64,000 nucleotides of DNA from assembly GCF_014770435.1 (NCBI RefSeq), contig NZ_CP061739.1:2542001-2606000 (forward strand). The letters are read 5' to 3'. Below are positions 28,706-38,759 of this stretch, one piece after another. The first letter of the stretch is position 1. Every line of letters starts with the position of its first letter. A program made the translations under genes and the position numbers. This DNA comes from Psychrobacter sp. 28M-43. Its GTDB lineage: Bacteria; Pseudomonadota; Gammaproteobacteria; Pseudomonadales; Moraxellaceae. Below the pieces are notes generated by a model. It saw only the letters and a list, made by a program, of their open reading frames with translations. It had not been told where the DNA came from and ran no database searches.

Positions 28706-30865
28706 CTAAAAATACCGTCTGTACGATAGCTGTATATCATCATTGGCATCGATACGTTCTTGCCATTCGTAATTGGCATTGATACGTAGTGCTTGTTTTT
28801 TATCAATATCGTATTGCAGTCCTAAGCTTGAGATTGGTTGCCAATAATGGCCACGGACATTGGATTCATCGCTGCTGCCATGATACCAATATGGCAATTG
28901 CAATTCAGCTTGCGCGCGTAACTGATTGTTAATCTGGTAACGGCAGCCTGCATTGATACCTGCGCCTAGACGAAAGCCTTTATTGATACCACGTCCTACT
29001 TGCCCCGTACCTGCCAAAAACGTATAGCACAGTTGCGGCGGCATCTCACCAGTACCTGCAGCTGGTGTACCAAATGCCCATGACCAGCCTTTTTCGTAAC
29101 CCACGCTACCGACCAAATGATCCGTACCTACCTCTCGCGATCCATCATTTACTCGCGTCGCCTCGATATTGGCGCCCCAAGTATTGCCTTTTTTGGCAGC
29201 ATTAACAGGGTTAAAAGAGCGGCCACGAATCAAAGTGACGTTTTGCAATACCACACTGTCTGGCTGATTCGGCTTACTGTCATCTGTGTCATACAATCGT
29301 AATGTCGCAGCCAGCCCTTCTAAATTAAAAAACTGTGGATACCCTGAAGCGTGGTCAAGCGTATCATGAAATCCCGCTCGAAACCCAATATCCATATAGT
29401 CATCGTCACCACGCTGCCCTATACCTATCGTGCCCAATTGTAGCGGATGCCTGTCTATTGGATTATTATCCCATACGTCGATTTGACGCTTGAGCAGTGT
29501 TTGCCCATCAGCTGACATGCTCGATACAGGGTTGAGCTGCGCAGACTTGATCTCATTCACGGTTTGTTTGGCACTATTGTGATAGCCCAACTGCGCGCGC
29601 TGTTGTTTTTTCTCATTGATCTGAGCTTGACGTAAGGTATTATCAGCAGGCGTATAAGTGGTACTTGCCAGCAACTGCTCATCATTTAATAGCTGAATCA
29701 CGTCAGAAGGCACGACTGCGTAAGACAATTGGCTCAGTAAGTTTTGCTGCGGACGGACCACATCAATAAGACGCAGAATCTCAGAAGCACAATTGTCCGT
29801 GGTAAAGTAATAAGGCATTTTTAACGCTTTGGTTTCCCAAACGTGGCGCATAATCTGCTGAACTTCCGCTGGCGTCAGACTCAACTGATATGTCCACGTA
29901 TCACGTTCATCATCTTGCAGGTATTTCGCTAGCATCTCTGGATAAGGGTCAATTTCGATAGCGCTGTTGTAGCTACCAATCATTGACTTAGTAGCATAGA
30001 CTGGGAAACTATCGTTTGGATCACCGTCTACCGTATAATTCAGCGCATAAGCCTTATCAATTTGGTTTGGATCAGCAATGCTCGCTTTTGAGTCAATGCG
30101 TAGCAACGTATGAGCAAATGCAGAGAGCGGATTGTCCAAATACTCCTGCGCAAACATAATAGATAGCTGCTCAGGCGCCAATGTCGACATCCACTCATCC
30201 AATTCTGGACAGTCAGCAGATAGACTTGCAGCATCGATCGATAGCACCTCTGTCAACCATGCCACTCGCGCTGGAAAACGACATAAGACAGAATTATTAT
30301 TGGTATCAGTTTTTGCTTGGTTGTGCTCAGTTACTGATGATGCCAACTCTTGTGCAAGTGCCGCGAGCATCGCATCCAACTCTGCACCTGAATCTCGTTG
30401 ACCATTTTTACTTAAGAAAAAGCTTGGATCATCAACCAAACTCTCGGTTTTCTTTTTACCGAATACACTGTTTTTATCATCGTAAAAATACAACAAGCGT
30501 CGCCATGTTGTATGCTGTGCCAATTTGTCTGCTTTTACTTGTTGACGCCATGTCGATAGCAGCTGCTCTGTCTTTAAGCTTGATTCAGATAAAGTACTAT
30601 TTTGAATATTAGGTTCAGCACTATTAATATTATCCGGCTCGGATAATGCATCTGAATTAGAATAAGTAGGTGCTATGCTAGTAGGTACGATGCTAGATGC
30701 GTCAGGTGACAATGCATCTGATTCAAGGACGGACAGTGGCGTTGGTAGAAATGCCTGTGTTTGAGCCGAGAGCAATAACCCTGCTACAGCTAATGGCAGA
30801 CGTGCTCGCAGGCCAATGGTCATTAGCGTACAATCGATAGGTATGGACGTCAGTTTTATAGACAT
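28706..30865 (-). CDS. DUF4105 (Lnb N-terminal-like) envelope protein with a C-terminal beta-rich domain
   Basis: 719 residues. A signal peptide is likely within residues 15-40 (LRARLPLAVAGLLLSAQTQAF), so the true start may be the Met at residue 15. The middle carries the DUF4105 wording: YALNYTVDGDPNDSFPVYATKSMIGSYN, WTYQLSLTPAEVQQIMRHVWE, and YYFTTDNCASEILRLID with a Cys and conserved Asp/Asn. The last ~230 residues have alternating strands ending in LRINANYEWQERI...SYRRYF with a terminal Phe, as in outer-membrane beta-barrels. The family is common in proteobacterial envelopes; function unknown. Residues 50-75 are a Ser/Asn-rich linker. Confidence 0.75.
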   Translation of the reverse strand: MSIKLTSIPIDCTLMTIGLRARLPLAVAGLLLSAQTQAFLPTPLSVLESDALSPDASSIVPTSIAPTYSNSDALSEPDNINSAEPNIQNSTLSESSLKTEQLLSTWRQQVKADKLAQHTTWRRLLYFYDDKNSVFGKKKTESLVDDPSFFLSKNGQRDSGAELDAMLAALAQELASSVTEHNQAKTDTNNNSVLCRFPARVAWLTEVLSIDAASLSADCPELDEWMSTLAPEQLSIMFAQEYLDNPLSAFAHTLLRIDSKASIADPNQIDKAYALNYTVDGDPNDSFPVYATKSMIGSYNSAIEIDPYPEMLAKYLQDDERDTWTYQLSLTPAEVQQIMRHVWETKALKMPYYFTTDNCASEILRLIDVVRPQQNLLSQLSYAVVPSDVIQLLNDEQLLASTTYTPADNTLRQAQINEKKQQRAQLGYHNSAKQTVNEIKSAQLNPVSSMSADGQTLLKRQIDVWDNNPIDRHPLQLGTIGIGQRGDDDYMDIGFRAGFHDTLDHASGYPQFFNLEGLAATLRLYDTDDSKPNQPDSVVLQNVTLIRGRSFNPVNAAKKGNTWGANIEATRVNDGSREVGTDHLVGSVGYEKGWSWAFGTPAAGTGEMPPQLCYTFLAGTGQVGRGINKGFRLGAGINAGCRYQINNQLRAQAELQLPYWYHGSSDESNVRGHYWQPISSLGLQYDIDKKQALRINANYEWQERIDANDDIQLSYRRYF

Positions 30866-31016
30866 GAGGTAGAATCTCGCACGTTATTATTCATACGCTA
30901 TCAGCGTTATTAAAGTTTCTGGGTCAAAAAACCAAACACATCGCCCACTATCATTTAACTATTTAGATAGATTGTTTATCACACCATTATCAATACTAGT
31001 ATAAAAAGAGAGCATT

Positions 31017-31646
31017 ATGTCTGCATCATTGCCAAACTCATCATCTACGTCGCCAATGACTATCAAAGATGGTCTACTATCAGCAGCCATTTGGCTAGCC
31101 TCACCTAATTACAATGTAAGGCCAAAAGGTTTAAGTATTGACGCAATCGTCGTACACAATATCAGCCTACCACCGAATGAATTTGGTGCCTGCGACACTA
31201 GTGGCACACATTATGTGAAAGCATTATTTACTAATCAATTGGACTGGGATGCTCATCCTTACTTTCAAACAATCAAAGGCGCAGAAGTATCAGCGCATTT
31301 ATTTATCGAACGTGATGGCGCTATCACTCAGTTTGTCAATTTCAACGAACGGGCGTGGCATGCTGGGCGGTCTAGCTACTTGGGTCGACCTGAATGTAAT
31401 GATTATAGCATTGGCATCGAACTTGAAGGGTCGGATTTTGTGTCCTTCACCTCTGCTCAATATGAGAAGCTAGCCGACGTAATTGCCGCCATCTATAAGG
31501 CCTATCCCAAAACACGTCGCCACTTGACAGGCCATAGCGATATCGCGCCTGGGCGTAAGACTGACCCTGGTGATTTTTTTGAATGGGCAAGGTTGCGCCA
31601 GTTAGTTGCTAATGCAACGAAAAACGATGCACCGTCACATAAGTGA
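31017..31646 (+). CDS. ampD: 1,6-anhydro-N-acetylmuramyl-L-alanine amidase AmpD
   Basis: Cytoplasmic zinc amidase that strips the stem peptide from anhydro-muropeptides in wall recycling; in some species its loss induces AmpC beta-lactamase. 209 residues. Zinc-site wording VVHNISLPPNEFG near 42 and HLTGHSDIAPGRKTDPG near 174. Also VSAHLFIERDGAITQFV and NERAWHAGRSSYLGRPECND near 115, typical of AmpD rather than AmiD. AGAGAGCATT precedes the ATG. murJ follows 112 bp later. Confidence 0.95.
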   Translation: MSASLPNSSSTSPMTIKDGLLSAAIWLASPNYNVRPKGLSIDAIVVHNISLPPNEFGACDTSGTHYVKALFTNQLDWDAHPYFQTIKGAEVSAHLFIERDGAITQFVNFNERAWHAGRSSYLGRPECNDYSIGIELEGSDFVSFTSAQYEKLADVIAAIYKAYPKTRRHLTGHSDIAPGRKTDPGDFFEWARLRQLVANATKNDAPSHK

Positions 31647-31758
31647 TTTCCACACTCAATCCATTTATCTCAATGATGAAAGTGATATAATTCGTCAGTT
31701 TTTCATCCATATCACATCAGCATATAACTCAATATACAACTTAGCAAGATAGGTTCTC

Positions 31759-33309
31759 ATGGCAAAAAGTCGGTTATTTCGTTCAACCATGGTGGTCAGC
31801 AGTATGACCATGTTATCGCGTATTTTAGGTTTGGTACGTGATGTTGTATTGCTAGGGGTTTTTGGTGCAGGTGGTTTGATGGATGCCTTTTTGGTCGCCT
31901 TCAAAATCCCAAACTTCTTACGACGACTGTTTGCAGAAGGTGCGTTTAGCCAAGCTTTCGTGCCAGTACTGTCCGAATACAAAGAAAAGTACAGCTTGCA
32001 ACAAGTGCAGATTTTGGTCAGTCGCACCTCGGGCGCATTATTGCTAGTGTTATCGATGCTTACGGTGGTGGTCATCTTAATCGCACCTTGGGTGGTGACA
32101 TTGTTTGCCCCTGGGTTTGCCGATCAACCCAACAAATTTGCCATTACCGCTGAGTTATTGCGTCTTACCTTTCCGTATTTGCTATTCATCTCTATGACAG
32201 CTTTTGCGAGTGGTATTCTACAGAGCTACGGTCGTTTCGCCGCGCCCGCCTTTGCGCCCGTGTTATTGAACCTATGTATGATTGGTGGCGCACTGATTTT
32301 TGCGCCGATGTTTGATACACCCATTATGGCGCTTGGCTATGCCGTTGCTATCGCAGGTTTGCTACAGTTTTTGATTCAACTGCCGCAGCTTTGGCAACAA
32401 AAGCTGCTTGTCGCGCCAAAGATTGACTTCCAGCACGAAGGTGTTCGTCGAATTTTGAAACTGATGTTACCTGCTATCTTTGGTGTCTCTGTCACTCAGA
32501 TAAATTTACTATTGAACACTATCTTTGCCTCATTAATGATTGGCGGTTCCGTCTCTTGGCTCTATGCAGCTGAACGTATGAGCGAGCTACCATTAGGTCT
32601 GATTGGCGTAGCGATTGGTACCGTCATATTACCAAGCCTATCAAAAAGTGAAGCTCAAAAGGACGACGTCAGTTTCAAAAAAACCATCGACTGGGCAGCA
32701 CGTCTTATCATCTTGGTCGGTGTGCCTGCCTCAGCTGCCTTATTTGTACTGGCAGATGTATTGATGCAAGCGCTGTTTTTACGTGGTGAGTTTACCTTAC
32801 GTGATGCCCAAATGAGCTCACTGGCCCTACGTAGTATGGCAGGCGGTATCTTAGGATTTATGCTTATTAAGATTTTTGCCCCTGCATTCTTTGCGCGTCA
32901 AGACACCAGAACCCCTGTTAAAATCGGCATCATCTCTGTCATCGCCAATATGATCTTTAGTGTTATTTTTATCGGGATATTCTATTTCTTAGAGATACCG
33001 TTACATGGTGGTCTGGCATTGGCTACGACTGGCGCTGCTTTTGTAAATGCAGGCTTGCTATATTACTTCTTGCACAAGCGTGATATTTTCCGTTTCGGTC
33101 CGCATTGGAAAAAGCTGTTTACGCAGTTTGCTATCTCGACTGGCTCTATGATTGGCGTGCTTTATTTTATGCTGCCTTACTTTCCTACCGATCAGGCTCA
33201 GTGGCAACGTATCGTCGCGCTGATTATTATGTGTGCCGTCGGAGCGCTGGTTTACGGTGTAGTATTGCTAGCAACTGGTTTCCGTCCGCGTCAGCTAAAG
33301 CACGGTTAG
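31759..33309 (+). CDS. murJ: Lipid II flippase MurJ
   Basis: MOP-superfamily transporter that moves lipid II across the inner membrane. 516 residues with about 14 membrane segments. Start motif SRLFRSTMVVSSMTMLSRILGLVRD, AEGAFSQAFVPVLSEY near 58, FPYLLFISMTAFASGILQ near 135, and the conserved MLPAIFGVSVTQINLLLNT near 235. Complements the wall cluster at 15-24 kb. Confidence 0.97.
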   Translation: MAKSRLFRSTMVVSSMTMLSRILGLVRDVVLLGVFGAGGLMDAFLVAFKIPNFLRRLFAEGAFSQAFVPVLSEYKEKYSLQQVQILVSRTSGALLLVLSMLTVVVILIAPWVVTLFAPGFADQPNKFAITAELLRLTFPYLLFISMTAFASGILQSYGRFAAPAFAPVLLNLCMIGGALIFAPMFDTPIMALGYAVAIAGLLQFLIQLPQLWQQKLLVAPKIDFQHEGVRRILKLMLPAIFGVSVTQINLLLNTIFASLMIGGSVSWLYAAERMSELPLGLIGVAIGTVILPSLSKSEAQKDDVSFKKTIDWAARLIILVGVPASAALFVLADVLMQALFLRGEFTLRDAQMSSLALRSMAGGILGFMLIKIFAPAFFARQDTRTPVKIGIISVIANMIFSVIFIGIFYFLEIPLHGGLALATTGAAFVNAGLLYYFLHKRDIFRFGPHWKKLFTQFAISTGSMIGVLYFMLPYFPTDQAQWQRIVALIIMCAVGALVYGVVLLATGFRPRQLKHG

Positions 33310-33438
33310 GATAAAGTAAAAGTAAATCCATGACGGGCTTACGAAACCAAAACAAGCCTGTTATGAGAAATGACAATGCTCGCTGCTGATAATTGTCATA
33401 ATAGATCACTAATGAATACATGACATTTGAGGTTTGAT

Positions 33439-34062
33439 ATGACAACGAAACAGCCAATCTTCCAGCGCTTACCAATTTTGCTAGCAACTGGTGTACTAAG
33501 CACTGGATTACTTATTAGCGGCTGTAGTAACAATGAGCCGGCTGAAACTGCTACCGAGAATGAAGATGTGGCAGCGACCGTTGATACCTCAGAAGACGCT
33601 TCATTGGATAATGATACGACTTACCAAACGATGACCGATGACAGTGGTAGCGAAGCAGGTGAAATTGCAGATAGCGCTGAAGATAAGACAGCGATTGATA
33701 GTGATAATATTAATCCAGTCACTGATGTGACCAAACAGAAAAGCCTAGTAACCAATCCAACTCAAACCGGTACGCCAGAGGATACTGTCAAGCAAGCACT
33801 AAACAGCTTATATTATGGTGACGTGAAGGATGCGGCGTCATATTACCAAGTTGATATGGCAAACTTCGAAGAAGAGCTTGCCAATACCCAGTCTGCGTTT
33901 CAGCAAACGGTGGATGGCGTTACGATTACCGATACCAAATACAACGATGACAAAACTCGTGCCACCATCACTGGCGAGCTGATGCTAAAAGGACAGAGCG
34001 AACCTGCACCACTGACCTACCAGCTACAGAAGATAAAAGGTCAATGGAAGATTTTGGGTTAG
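33439..34062 (+). CDS. Lipoprotein with DUF4878-like C-terminal domain
   Basis: 207 residues from the ATG at 33439 with TGAGG upstream (a TTG at 33427 is possible). A lipoprotein signal ends in the lipobox LLISGC near 30. Residues 35-95 are an acidic Thr/Ser/Asp/Glu linker. The C-terminal ~95 residues (TPEDTVKQALNSLYYGDVKDA...LTYQLQKIKGQWKILG) have the NTF2-like layout of DUF4878 proteins. The acidic linker would let the domain reach away from the membrane. Function unknown. Confidence 0.75.
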   Translation: MTTKQPIFQRLPILLATGVLSTGLLISGCSNNEPAETATENEDVAATVDTSEDASLDNDTTYQTMTDDSGSEAGEIADSAEDKTAIDSDNINPVTDVTKQKSLVTNPTQTGTPEDTVKQALNSLYYGDVKDAASYYQVDMANFEEELANTQSAFQQTVDGVTITDTKYNDDKTRATITGELMLKGQSEPAPLTYQLQKIKGQWKILG

Positions 34063-34073
34063 AGCATATTGAT

Positions 34074-34694
34074 TTAAATCATTTCAGGCGCTTTATCTGA
34101 GATATCGTCTGATGTCACTGATTTACCAAGCATCACAACATCAGCGATGAACCCTTCCATATCGCAAACTTCGGGCATATAGCCCCATTGTTCAAAGCCA
34201 AGCTTACGAAATAATCCTAAGCTTGGATGGTTATGAGCAAAGACAAGAGCGATGATATTTCGAATACCTAGACTTGGTGCTTGCGTCAACATCCAACGGG
34301 TTAGCAAACTGCCTAATCCTTTGCCTTGATAATCTTGATTTAGATAAATGCTAATCTCAGTACTGATATGATAAGCCGTACGTGCGTACAAATCACTAAA
34401 ACTGCCCCATGCGACTATCGGTGCCTTTGTTTGATCTATGTCATCTGATGGTAATGCCTTGACCACATATATCGGTCTAGTTGCGCTATCCAAATGCTCT
34501 TCAAACCAAGTGGCACGCTCTTCTAGCGTAACCAATGCAAGATTGGCTGTTGCTTGTTTGCCCGGTATGCTTTGATTATAAATGGCTAAGACTTCTGCTA
34601 AATCTTCTTTACTTGCACGCTGCACAACGAACTGATCGGTGAGCTGATATGTCGATAGTTCGGTTGGTATAGTATTTAAGGCAGCAGCAGACAT
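34074..34694 (-). CDS. GNAT-family N-acetyltransferase
   Basis: 206 residues from the ATG at 34694, chosen for GGAGATCTT in front; the frame runs 30 codons further. FVVQRASKEDLAEVLAIYNQSIP is the usual N-terminal strand-helix of the phosphinothricin acetyltransferase-like (MnaT/YncA) branch. Acetyl-CoA pyrophosphate loop QDYQGKGLGSLLTRWML near 118, then VFAHNHPSLGLFRKLGFEQWG near 150. Members acetylate methionine derivatives or related small amines; substrate here is not determinable. Confidence 0.85.
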   Translation of the reverse strand: MSAAALNTIPTELSTYQLTDQFVVQRASKEDLAEVLAIYNQSIPGKQATANLALVTLEERATWFEEHLDSATRPIYVVKALPSDDIDQTKAPIVAWGSFSDLYARTAYHISTEISIYLNQDYQGKGLGSLLTRWMLTQAPSLGIRNIIALVFAHNHPSLGLFRKLGFEQWGYMPEVCDMEGFIADVVMLGKSVTSDDISDKAPEMI

Positions 34695-34909
34695 AAGATC
34701 TCCATCGTTGTCGAGATTGTTGTTAGGATTGGTATTAGCATCATTGGCAATAAAGAATAGCCACCCTATGCGCCATAGTTGCATTACACGTAGACTATAG
34801 GATGTTAGTGTGGCTATTTTACTTTATAATGGCTGGTTTTAGACACATCAATTTTAAGCATAGATGTGTTTTTTCGTTTTTTATTTGGTCTCATCATAGC
34901 TGAAAACTT

Positions 34910-35992
34910 ATGAAAACCTATTTTCTTGAGCAACTGATTTCGTCGCCACACATCTCATCTACGGACACTGTCCCAGTAGAGTTGGCATCTTGCGTGCTAA
35001 CTATCGGCAATTTTGACGGTGTGCACCTTGGTCACCAAGCCATGCTAGCCCAAGTTCGTGAGATTGCACATACCCAAAATTTGGGTGCGGCGGTCATGAT
35101 ATTTGAGCCGCAGCCACGTGAGTTTTTTGCACCTGCTAAAGCGCCTGCGCGCCTGACCAATCTGGCAGAGAAGCAAGCACTGCTAGCAGAATATGGTGTT
35201 GAAACATTGATCGTAGCAGGTTTTGATACAGAATTTCGCTCGCTATCAGCACAAGCGTTTGCCGATATATTAGCCAAGCGTTTGAACGTCAAAGCATTAG
35301 TGCTAGGTGATGACTTTCGCTTTGGCCATGATCGTACTGGCGACAGTCAGTTTTTGCGTGGCTATGGTTTGGATGTGACCAACCTGCATACGGTCACTGA
35401 TAGTAGTACTGATAGCGACATTGTTGATAGCGACAGTATTGATACGACCGATAACGACGCTGCCCGTATCAGCTCTACTCGTGTTCGTGATTTACTATTG
35501 GCAGGTGATATTCAAGCAGCCAACCGGTTACTTGGTCGTGACTATGCAATCACTGGAGTGGTTGTGCGTGGCGACCAAATAGGTCGAACGATAGACTTCC
35601 CTACCGCAAATATCGATTTGCAACGAATAAAACCTGCCTTACATGGTATTTTTGCAGTCGATGTGGTGAGCTTAGATGACAATGGTAATGTGATCGCTAA
35701 TGGTTTGACTGCGCTTGCCACCGATGGTCATACAGGTGTTGCCGGATTGCGTCCGCATAGTTTGTTCGGCACGGCTAATATTGGCAAAAGACCTTCTGTT
35801 GATAAAGGTGATGACTGGCGACTAGAAGTCCACTTTCCACAGTTGCAAGCTGATTTATACGGACTGAACTTACACGTACGTTTCCTACACTTTTTGCATG
35901 GTGAGCGTCGCTATGATGGATTAGAAGCATTAAAATCTGGTATTCATCAAGACGTTGCAGACTTACTTGAGTGGCGCGACAAGCAAATTTGA
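34910..35992 (+). CDS. ribF: Bifunctional riboflavin kinase / FAD synthetase
   Basis: Makes FMN from riboflavin and then FAD. 360 residues, longer than the usual ~310. Adenylyltransferase motifs LTIGNFDGVHLGH near 31 and ISSTRVRDLL near 188; kinase domain YAITGVVVRGDQIGRTIDFPTAN near 210. Between LHTVTD and ISSTR lies a ~25-residue Ser/Asp/Thr insert (about 162-187) absent from typical RibF. Another short insert lies near residues 267-280. The ATG overlaps no neighbour; a terminator follows. Confidence 0.95.
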   Translation: MKTYFLEQLISSPHISSTDTVPVELASCVLTIGNFDGVHLGHQAMLAQVREIAHTQNLGAAVMIFEPQPREFFAPAKAPARLTNLAEKQALLAEYGVETLIVAGFDTEFRSLSAQAFADILAKRLNVKALVLGDDFRFGHDRTGDSQFLRGYGLDVTNLHTVTDSSTDSDIVDSDSIDTTDNDAARISSTRVRDLLLAGDIQAANRLLGRDYAITGVVVRGDQIGRTIDFPTANIDLQRIKPALHGIFAVDVVSLDDNGNVIANGLTALATDGHTGVAGLRPHSLFGTANIGKRPSVDKGDDWRLEVHFPQLQADLYGLNLHVRFLHFLHGERRYDGLEALKSGIHQDVADLLEWRDKQI

Positions 35993-36014
35993 TGTTTAGT
36001 GTTACTCCAGACAT

Positions 36015-36053
36015 AAAAAACCCCGCGATATTAAGACTATCGCGGGGTTTTTT
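36015..36053. terminator. Bidirectional terminator between ribF and the DUF2789 gene
   Basis: Perfect 11-bp stem ACCCCGCGATA / TATCGCGGGGT with A6 on the left and T6 on the right, so both convergent units can use it. Confidence 0.92.
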
Positions 36054-36067
36054 ATGTCTATAAATCT

Positions 36068-36307
36068 TTATGCGTCAGGATGCAAACGGACATTTAGCTC
36101 ATCGATGGTCTCTACCCATGCGGCATCTTTTTGCCATTCTTCTTGCAGGAACATACGCTGATTGTCTGTCCAAATGCTAGCCTCTGTTAGTTTTTCTTCG
36201 CTAGCTAATTGGTTTGCTGCGATAAAATCATCAATTGCTTCATTAGAGCTGTCTAGACCTAACTGAGCAAATAATTCATTCATACTGTATTCTGGTTCAC
36301 CCAACAT
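36068..36307 (-). CDS. DUF2789 family protein
   Basis: 79 residues, acidic, all-helical. MNELFAQLGLDSSNEAIDDFI, ASIWTDNQRMFLQEEWQKDAAW and DELNVRLHPDA are the family pattern. Function unknown. AAGGAGAAAGTT supports the ATG at 36307 over an internal Met at residue 9. Confidence 0.85.
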   Translation of the reverse strand: MLGEPEYSMNELFAQLGLDSSNEAIDDFIAANQLASEEKLTEASIWTDNQRMFLQEEWQKDAAWVETIDELNVRLHPDA

Positions 36308-36515
36308 AACTTTCTCCTTAAATGGTACGAATAGGATCGTACTTATAGTTTAATGTGCTTATTATTCAAATTGACACATTCATTGTAGCAAGCTTTAGTT
36401 TAATAGCTGTTAATCAACGTTTATCTAACGTTATCAATTGTATTAACGGTAAACTGCTTTTATCCATTTAAGACAGTAAGCTAAATTGCTCTCATTTGCC
36501 TATTTCTTATAGACA

Positions 36516-36550
36516 TAAAAAAAGCCCTCATATTTCAGAGGGCTTTTTTA
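36516..36550. terminator. Bidirectional terminator downstream of mdh
   Basis: AAAAAAAGCCCTC / GAGGGCTTTTTT with an 8-base loop. Lies about 40 bp past the mdh stop on the minus strand. Confidence 0.92.
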
Positions 36551-36589
36551 TACTACTTAAATCATAGCTTACTGAATAGCAGCTTAGAT

Positions 36590-37579
36590 TTACGGTAGTA
36601 AGTGTGCTACTGCATCACGCTCTTCACTAAGCTCTTGCTCAGTGGCAGCCATTTTCTCTTTCGAGAAATCTGATGATACATCAACGCCGTCTACAATAGA
36701 CCAGTCGCCGTTAGTGCATGTGCATGGGAATGAGTAGATCAAACCTTCAGCAATACCGTATTCGCCGTTTGAGTAAACGCCCATAGATACCCAATCGTTC
36801 TCATCAGTACCTAGCGCCCACGTACGCATGTGTGCGATAGCAGCGTTGGCAGCAGAAGCCGCAGATGATGCACCGCGAGCTTTAATGATCGCAGCACCGC
36901 GCTGTTGTACTTCTGGGATATAAGTCGCTTCGTACCATTCGCGATCAACTAAATCTAGCGCAGGCTTGCCGTTTACCGTACAAGCGGTTAGATCTGGATA
37001 CTGAGTTGACGAATGGTTGCCCCAGATGATCATTTTTTTCACGTCATTTACAGTACTGTCAGTCTTGCCAGCCAACTGTGCCATAGCACGGTTATGGTCT
37101 AGACGCGTCATTGCAGTGAAGTTGCGTGGATCAAGATCTGGTGCATTGCGCTGAGCGATAAGTGCGTTCGTGTTGGCAGGGTTACCGACTACCAATACTT
37201 TTACATCACGGCTAGCGACTTCGTTCAATGCTTTACCTTGCGCTGAGAAAATCGCAGCGTTGGCTTCTAGCAAATCTTTACGCTCCATGCCTGGGCCACG
37301 AGGACGTGCACCAACCAGTAAAGCATAATCGATATCTTTGAATGCGACATTAGCATCGTCAGTTTGGACGATACCAGCCAACAATGGGAATGCACAGTCT
37401 TCTAGTTCCATGACCACACCCTTTAGGGCGTCAAGAGCTGGCGTAATTTCAAGTAATTGCAAAATAATCGGCTGATCTTTACCTAGCATCTCGCCAGATG
37501 CAATACGAAATAGCATCGCGTAGCTGATATTACCAGCGGCACCAGTGACGGCAACACGTAAAGGCTGTTTCATTGACAT
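36590..37579 (-). CDS. mdh: NAD-dependent malate dehydrogenase
   Basis: Oxidises malate to oxaloacetate in the TCA cycle. 329 residues of the eukaryotic-cytosolic-like branch found in Acinetobacter and relatives. [21 protein letters not shown] near 9 is the NAD-binding loop. [17 protein letters not shown] near 90, [11 protein letters not shown] near 128, MTRLDHNRA near 153, and the catalytic [12 protein letters not shown] near 187 follow. GGGAG precedes the ATG. Confidence 0.97.
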   Translation of the reverse strand: MSMKQPLRVAVTGAAGNISYAMLFRIASGEMLGKDQPIILQLLEITPALDALKGVVMELEDCAFPLLAGIVQTDDANVAFKDIDYALLVGARPRGPGMERKDLLEANAAIFSAQGKALNEVASRDVKVLVVGNPANTNALIAQRNAPDLDPRNFTAMTRLDHNRAMAQLAGKTDSTVNDVKKMIIWGNHSSTQYPDLTACTVNGKPALDLVDREWYEATYIPEVQQRGAAIIKARGASSAASAANAAIAHMRTWALGTDENDWVSMGVYSNGEYGIAEGLIYSFPCTCTNGDWSIVDGVDVSSDFSKEKMAATEQELSEERDAVAHLLP

Positions 37580-37949
37580 TGAATACTCCCTAATTAATTA
37601 TTAGATAATTCTAATGAACGATTATCATTTTAGATATCGACTTGTTTGCCGCATAGCAGCATGTATAAACCGAGAGCTAGTGTAGCACTTCATCGCAGTG
37701 ACCGTCTAGATACAGTCATAGACCCATCAGGGATTATATTGTTACATTTTATACGAGAGGAGTTCTATAGAGGCTAAGCGCTTACGGATAAAGCGCTAGA
37801 GGGCTTTGGTACATGATAACTAAAGCATATTTTCACTATGCTATACGTAGATATAATGGTCAAAATAGGCAATTTGCACCATTAAATTCGGCTAAGTGAA
37901 ATGGAAAACGGTATCAAAAAAGAAGTTTGAGCAGGTAAACAAGCAAAGG
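37580..37949. other. mdh upstream region
   Basis: 370 bp between the mdh start and the RNase T2-like stop. No ORF, no strong hairpin. Presumably contains the mdh promoter. Confidence 0.35.
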
Positions 37950-38759
37950 CTATCGTCCACCTGAAATGATAAATTTACTGCCACAACTATCTACAACGTC
38001 ATGACAAGTGCCAAAGTCACTACCTTCATAACATACGTGTATATCAGTGAGTATCGATTGGCGACGGCTGCCTTCTTGACAGATGAGGTCCACACTATTG
38101 GAAGACATACCACTATTGAGACGGGTCATTTGACTGATAAATCGTGATTTGGAAACAGTATAACTATTACCCGTATTTAACTCGTTCGGTAATTTTAATC
38201 CACCTGCATAATTGGTAATCTGGCGGAAGTAACTGCTGGCGCTAAGCGGACTACAAGCTCCATAACGTTGCCACGTTTGGCTACGTACCGTTGTGTCAGG
38301 CATGATGCGGTTAACGACTTTTAGTTGCAGCGGGGTAAGGCGTGGCTCACTACCACGACCGCAGCGCTCGCCATATCCCATATCCAGACCAGATACAGTC
38401 AACGAATACCCTTCTAAACACTGGCGCATACGTGCCCGCGTCGGCTGCATATTACACAATGCTGGGGTCATCTCAATCATCAATACGCGCTGACCAGTCT
38501 TAACCGTGTTAGCCGCCTGTACTGGCAGCAGTACAACACCTTGTATAAGCAGTAAAGCGCCGAAGCTCATCGTTGCTTTAATACTACCTAAACTGTGTTT
38601 ACTAGCCAACCCTGCACGCAATTGCACCATAGAATTAGCAGCCTTGTTGCTCAGGTTTGTATCTGTCTTTGTATTTGCCTTCGATAGAGAGCATATCCGA
38701 TTAGATAACGAATATTTGGTTTTTGGCGACGTAGACTGACTAAAATATTTTTTGATCAT
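37950..38759 (-). CDS. RNase T2-family protein lacking the catalytic residues
   Basis: 269 residues at the longest start. A signal-like hydrophobic segment (MSFGALLLIQGVVLLPVQAA, about 64-83) means the export start may be an internal Met (44 or 64). The mature part follows the RNase T2 plan: VLMIEMTPALCNM, YSLTVSGLDMGYGERC, MPDTTVRSQTWQRYGACSPLSASSYF, NPGL-like LNSGMSSNSV, and ILTDIHVCYEG. However, the first catalytic box HGLWP reads SGLDM, and the second, HEWxKHGTC, reads QTWQRYGAC. So both catalytic His and the Glu are replaced, while structural cysteines remain. Probably a periplasmic pseudoenzyme. Confidence 0.7.
   Translation of the reverse strand: MIKKYFSQSTSPKTKYSLSNRICSLSKANTKTDTNLSNKAANSMVQLRAGLASKHSLGSIKATMSFGALLLIQGVVLLPVQAANTVKTGQRVLMIEMTPALCNMQPTRARMRQCLEGYSLTVSGLDMGYGERCGRGSEPRLTPLQLKVVNRIMPDTTVRSQTWQRYGACSPLSASSYFRQITNYAGGLKLPNELNTGNSYTVSKSRFISQMTRLNSGMSSNSVDLICQEGSRRQSILTDIHVCYEGSDFGTCHDVVDSCGSKFIISGGR

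Noticed and set aside
30181..30612. 143-codon ORF opposite the DUF4105 gene
   Set aside because: Antisense shadow with no ribosome site and no recognisable protein.
33325..33360. Inverted repeat ACGGGCTT/AAGCCTGT after murJ
   Set aside because: Wobble stem with a long loop and no T tract; weak as a terminator.
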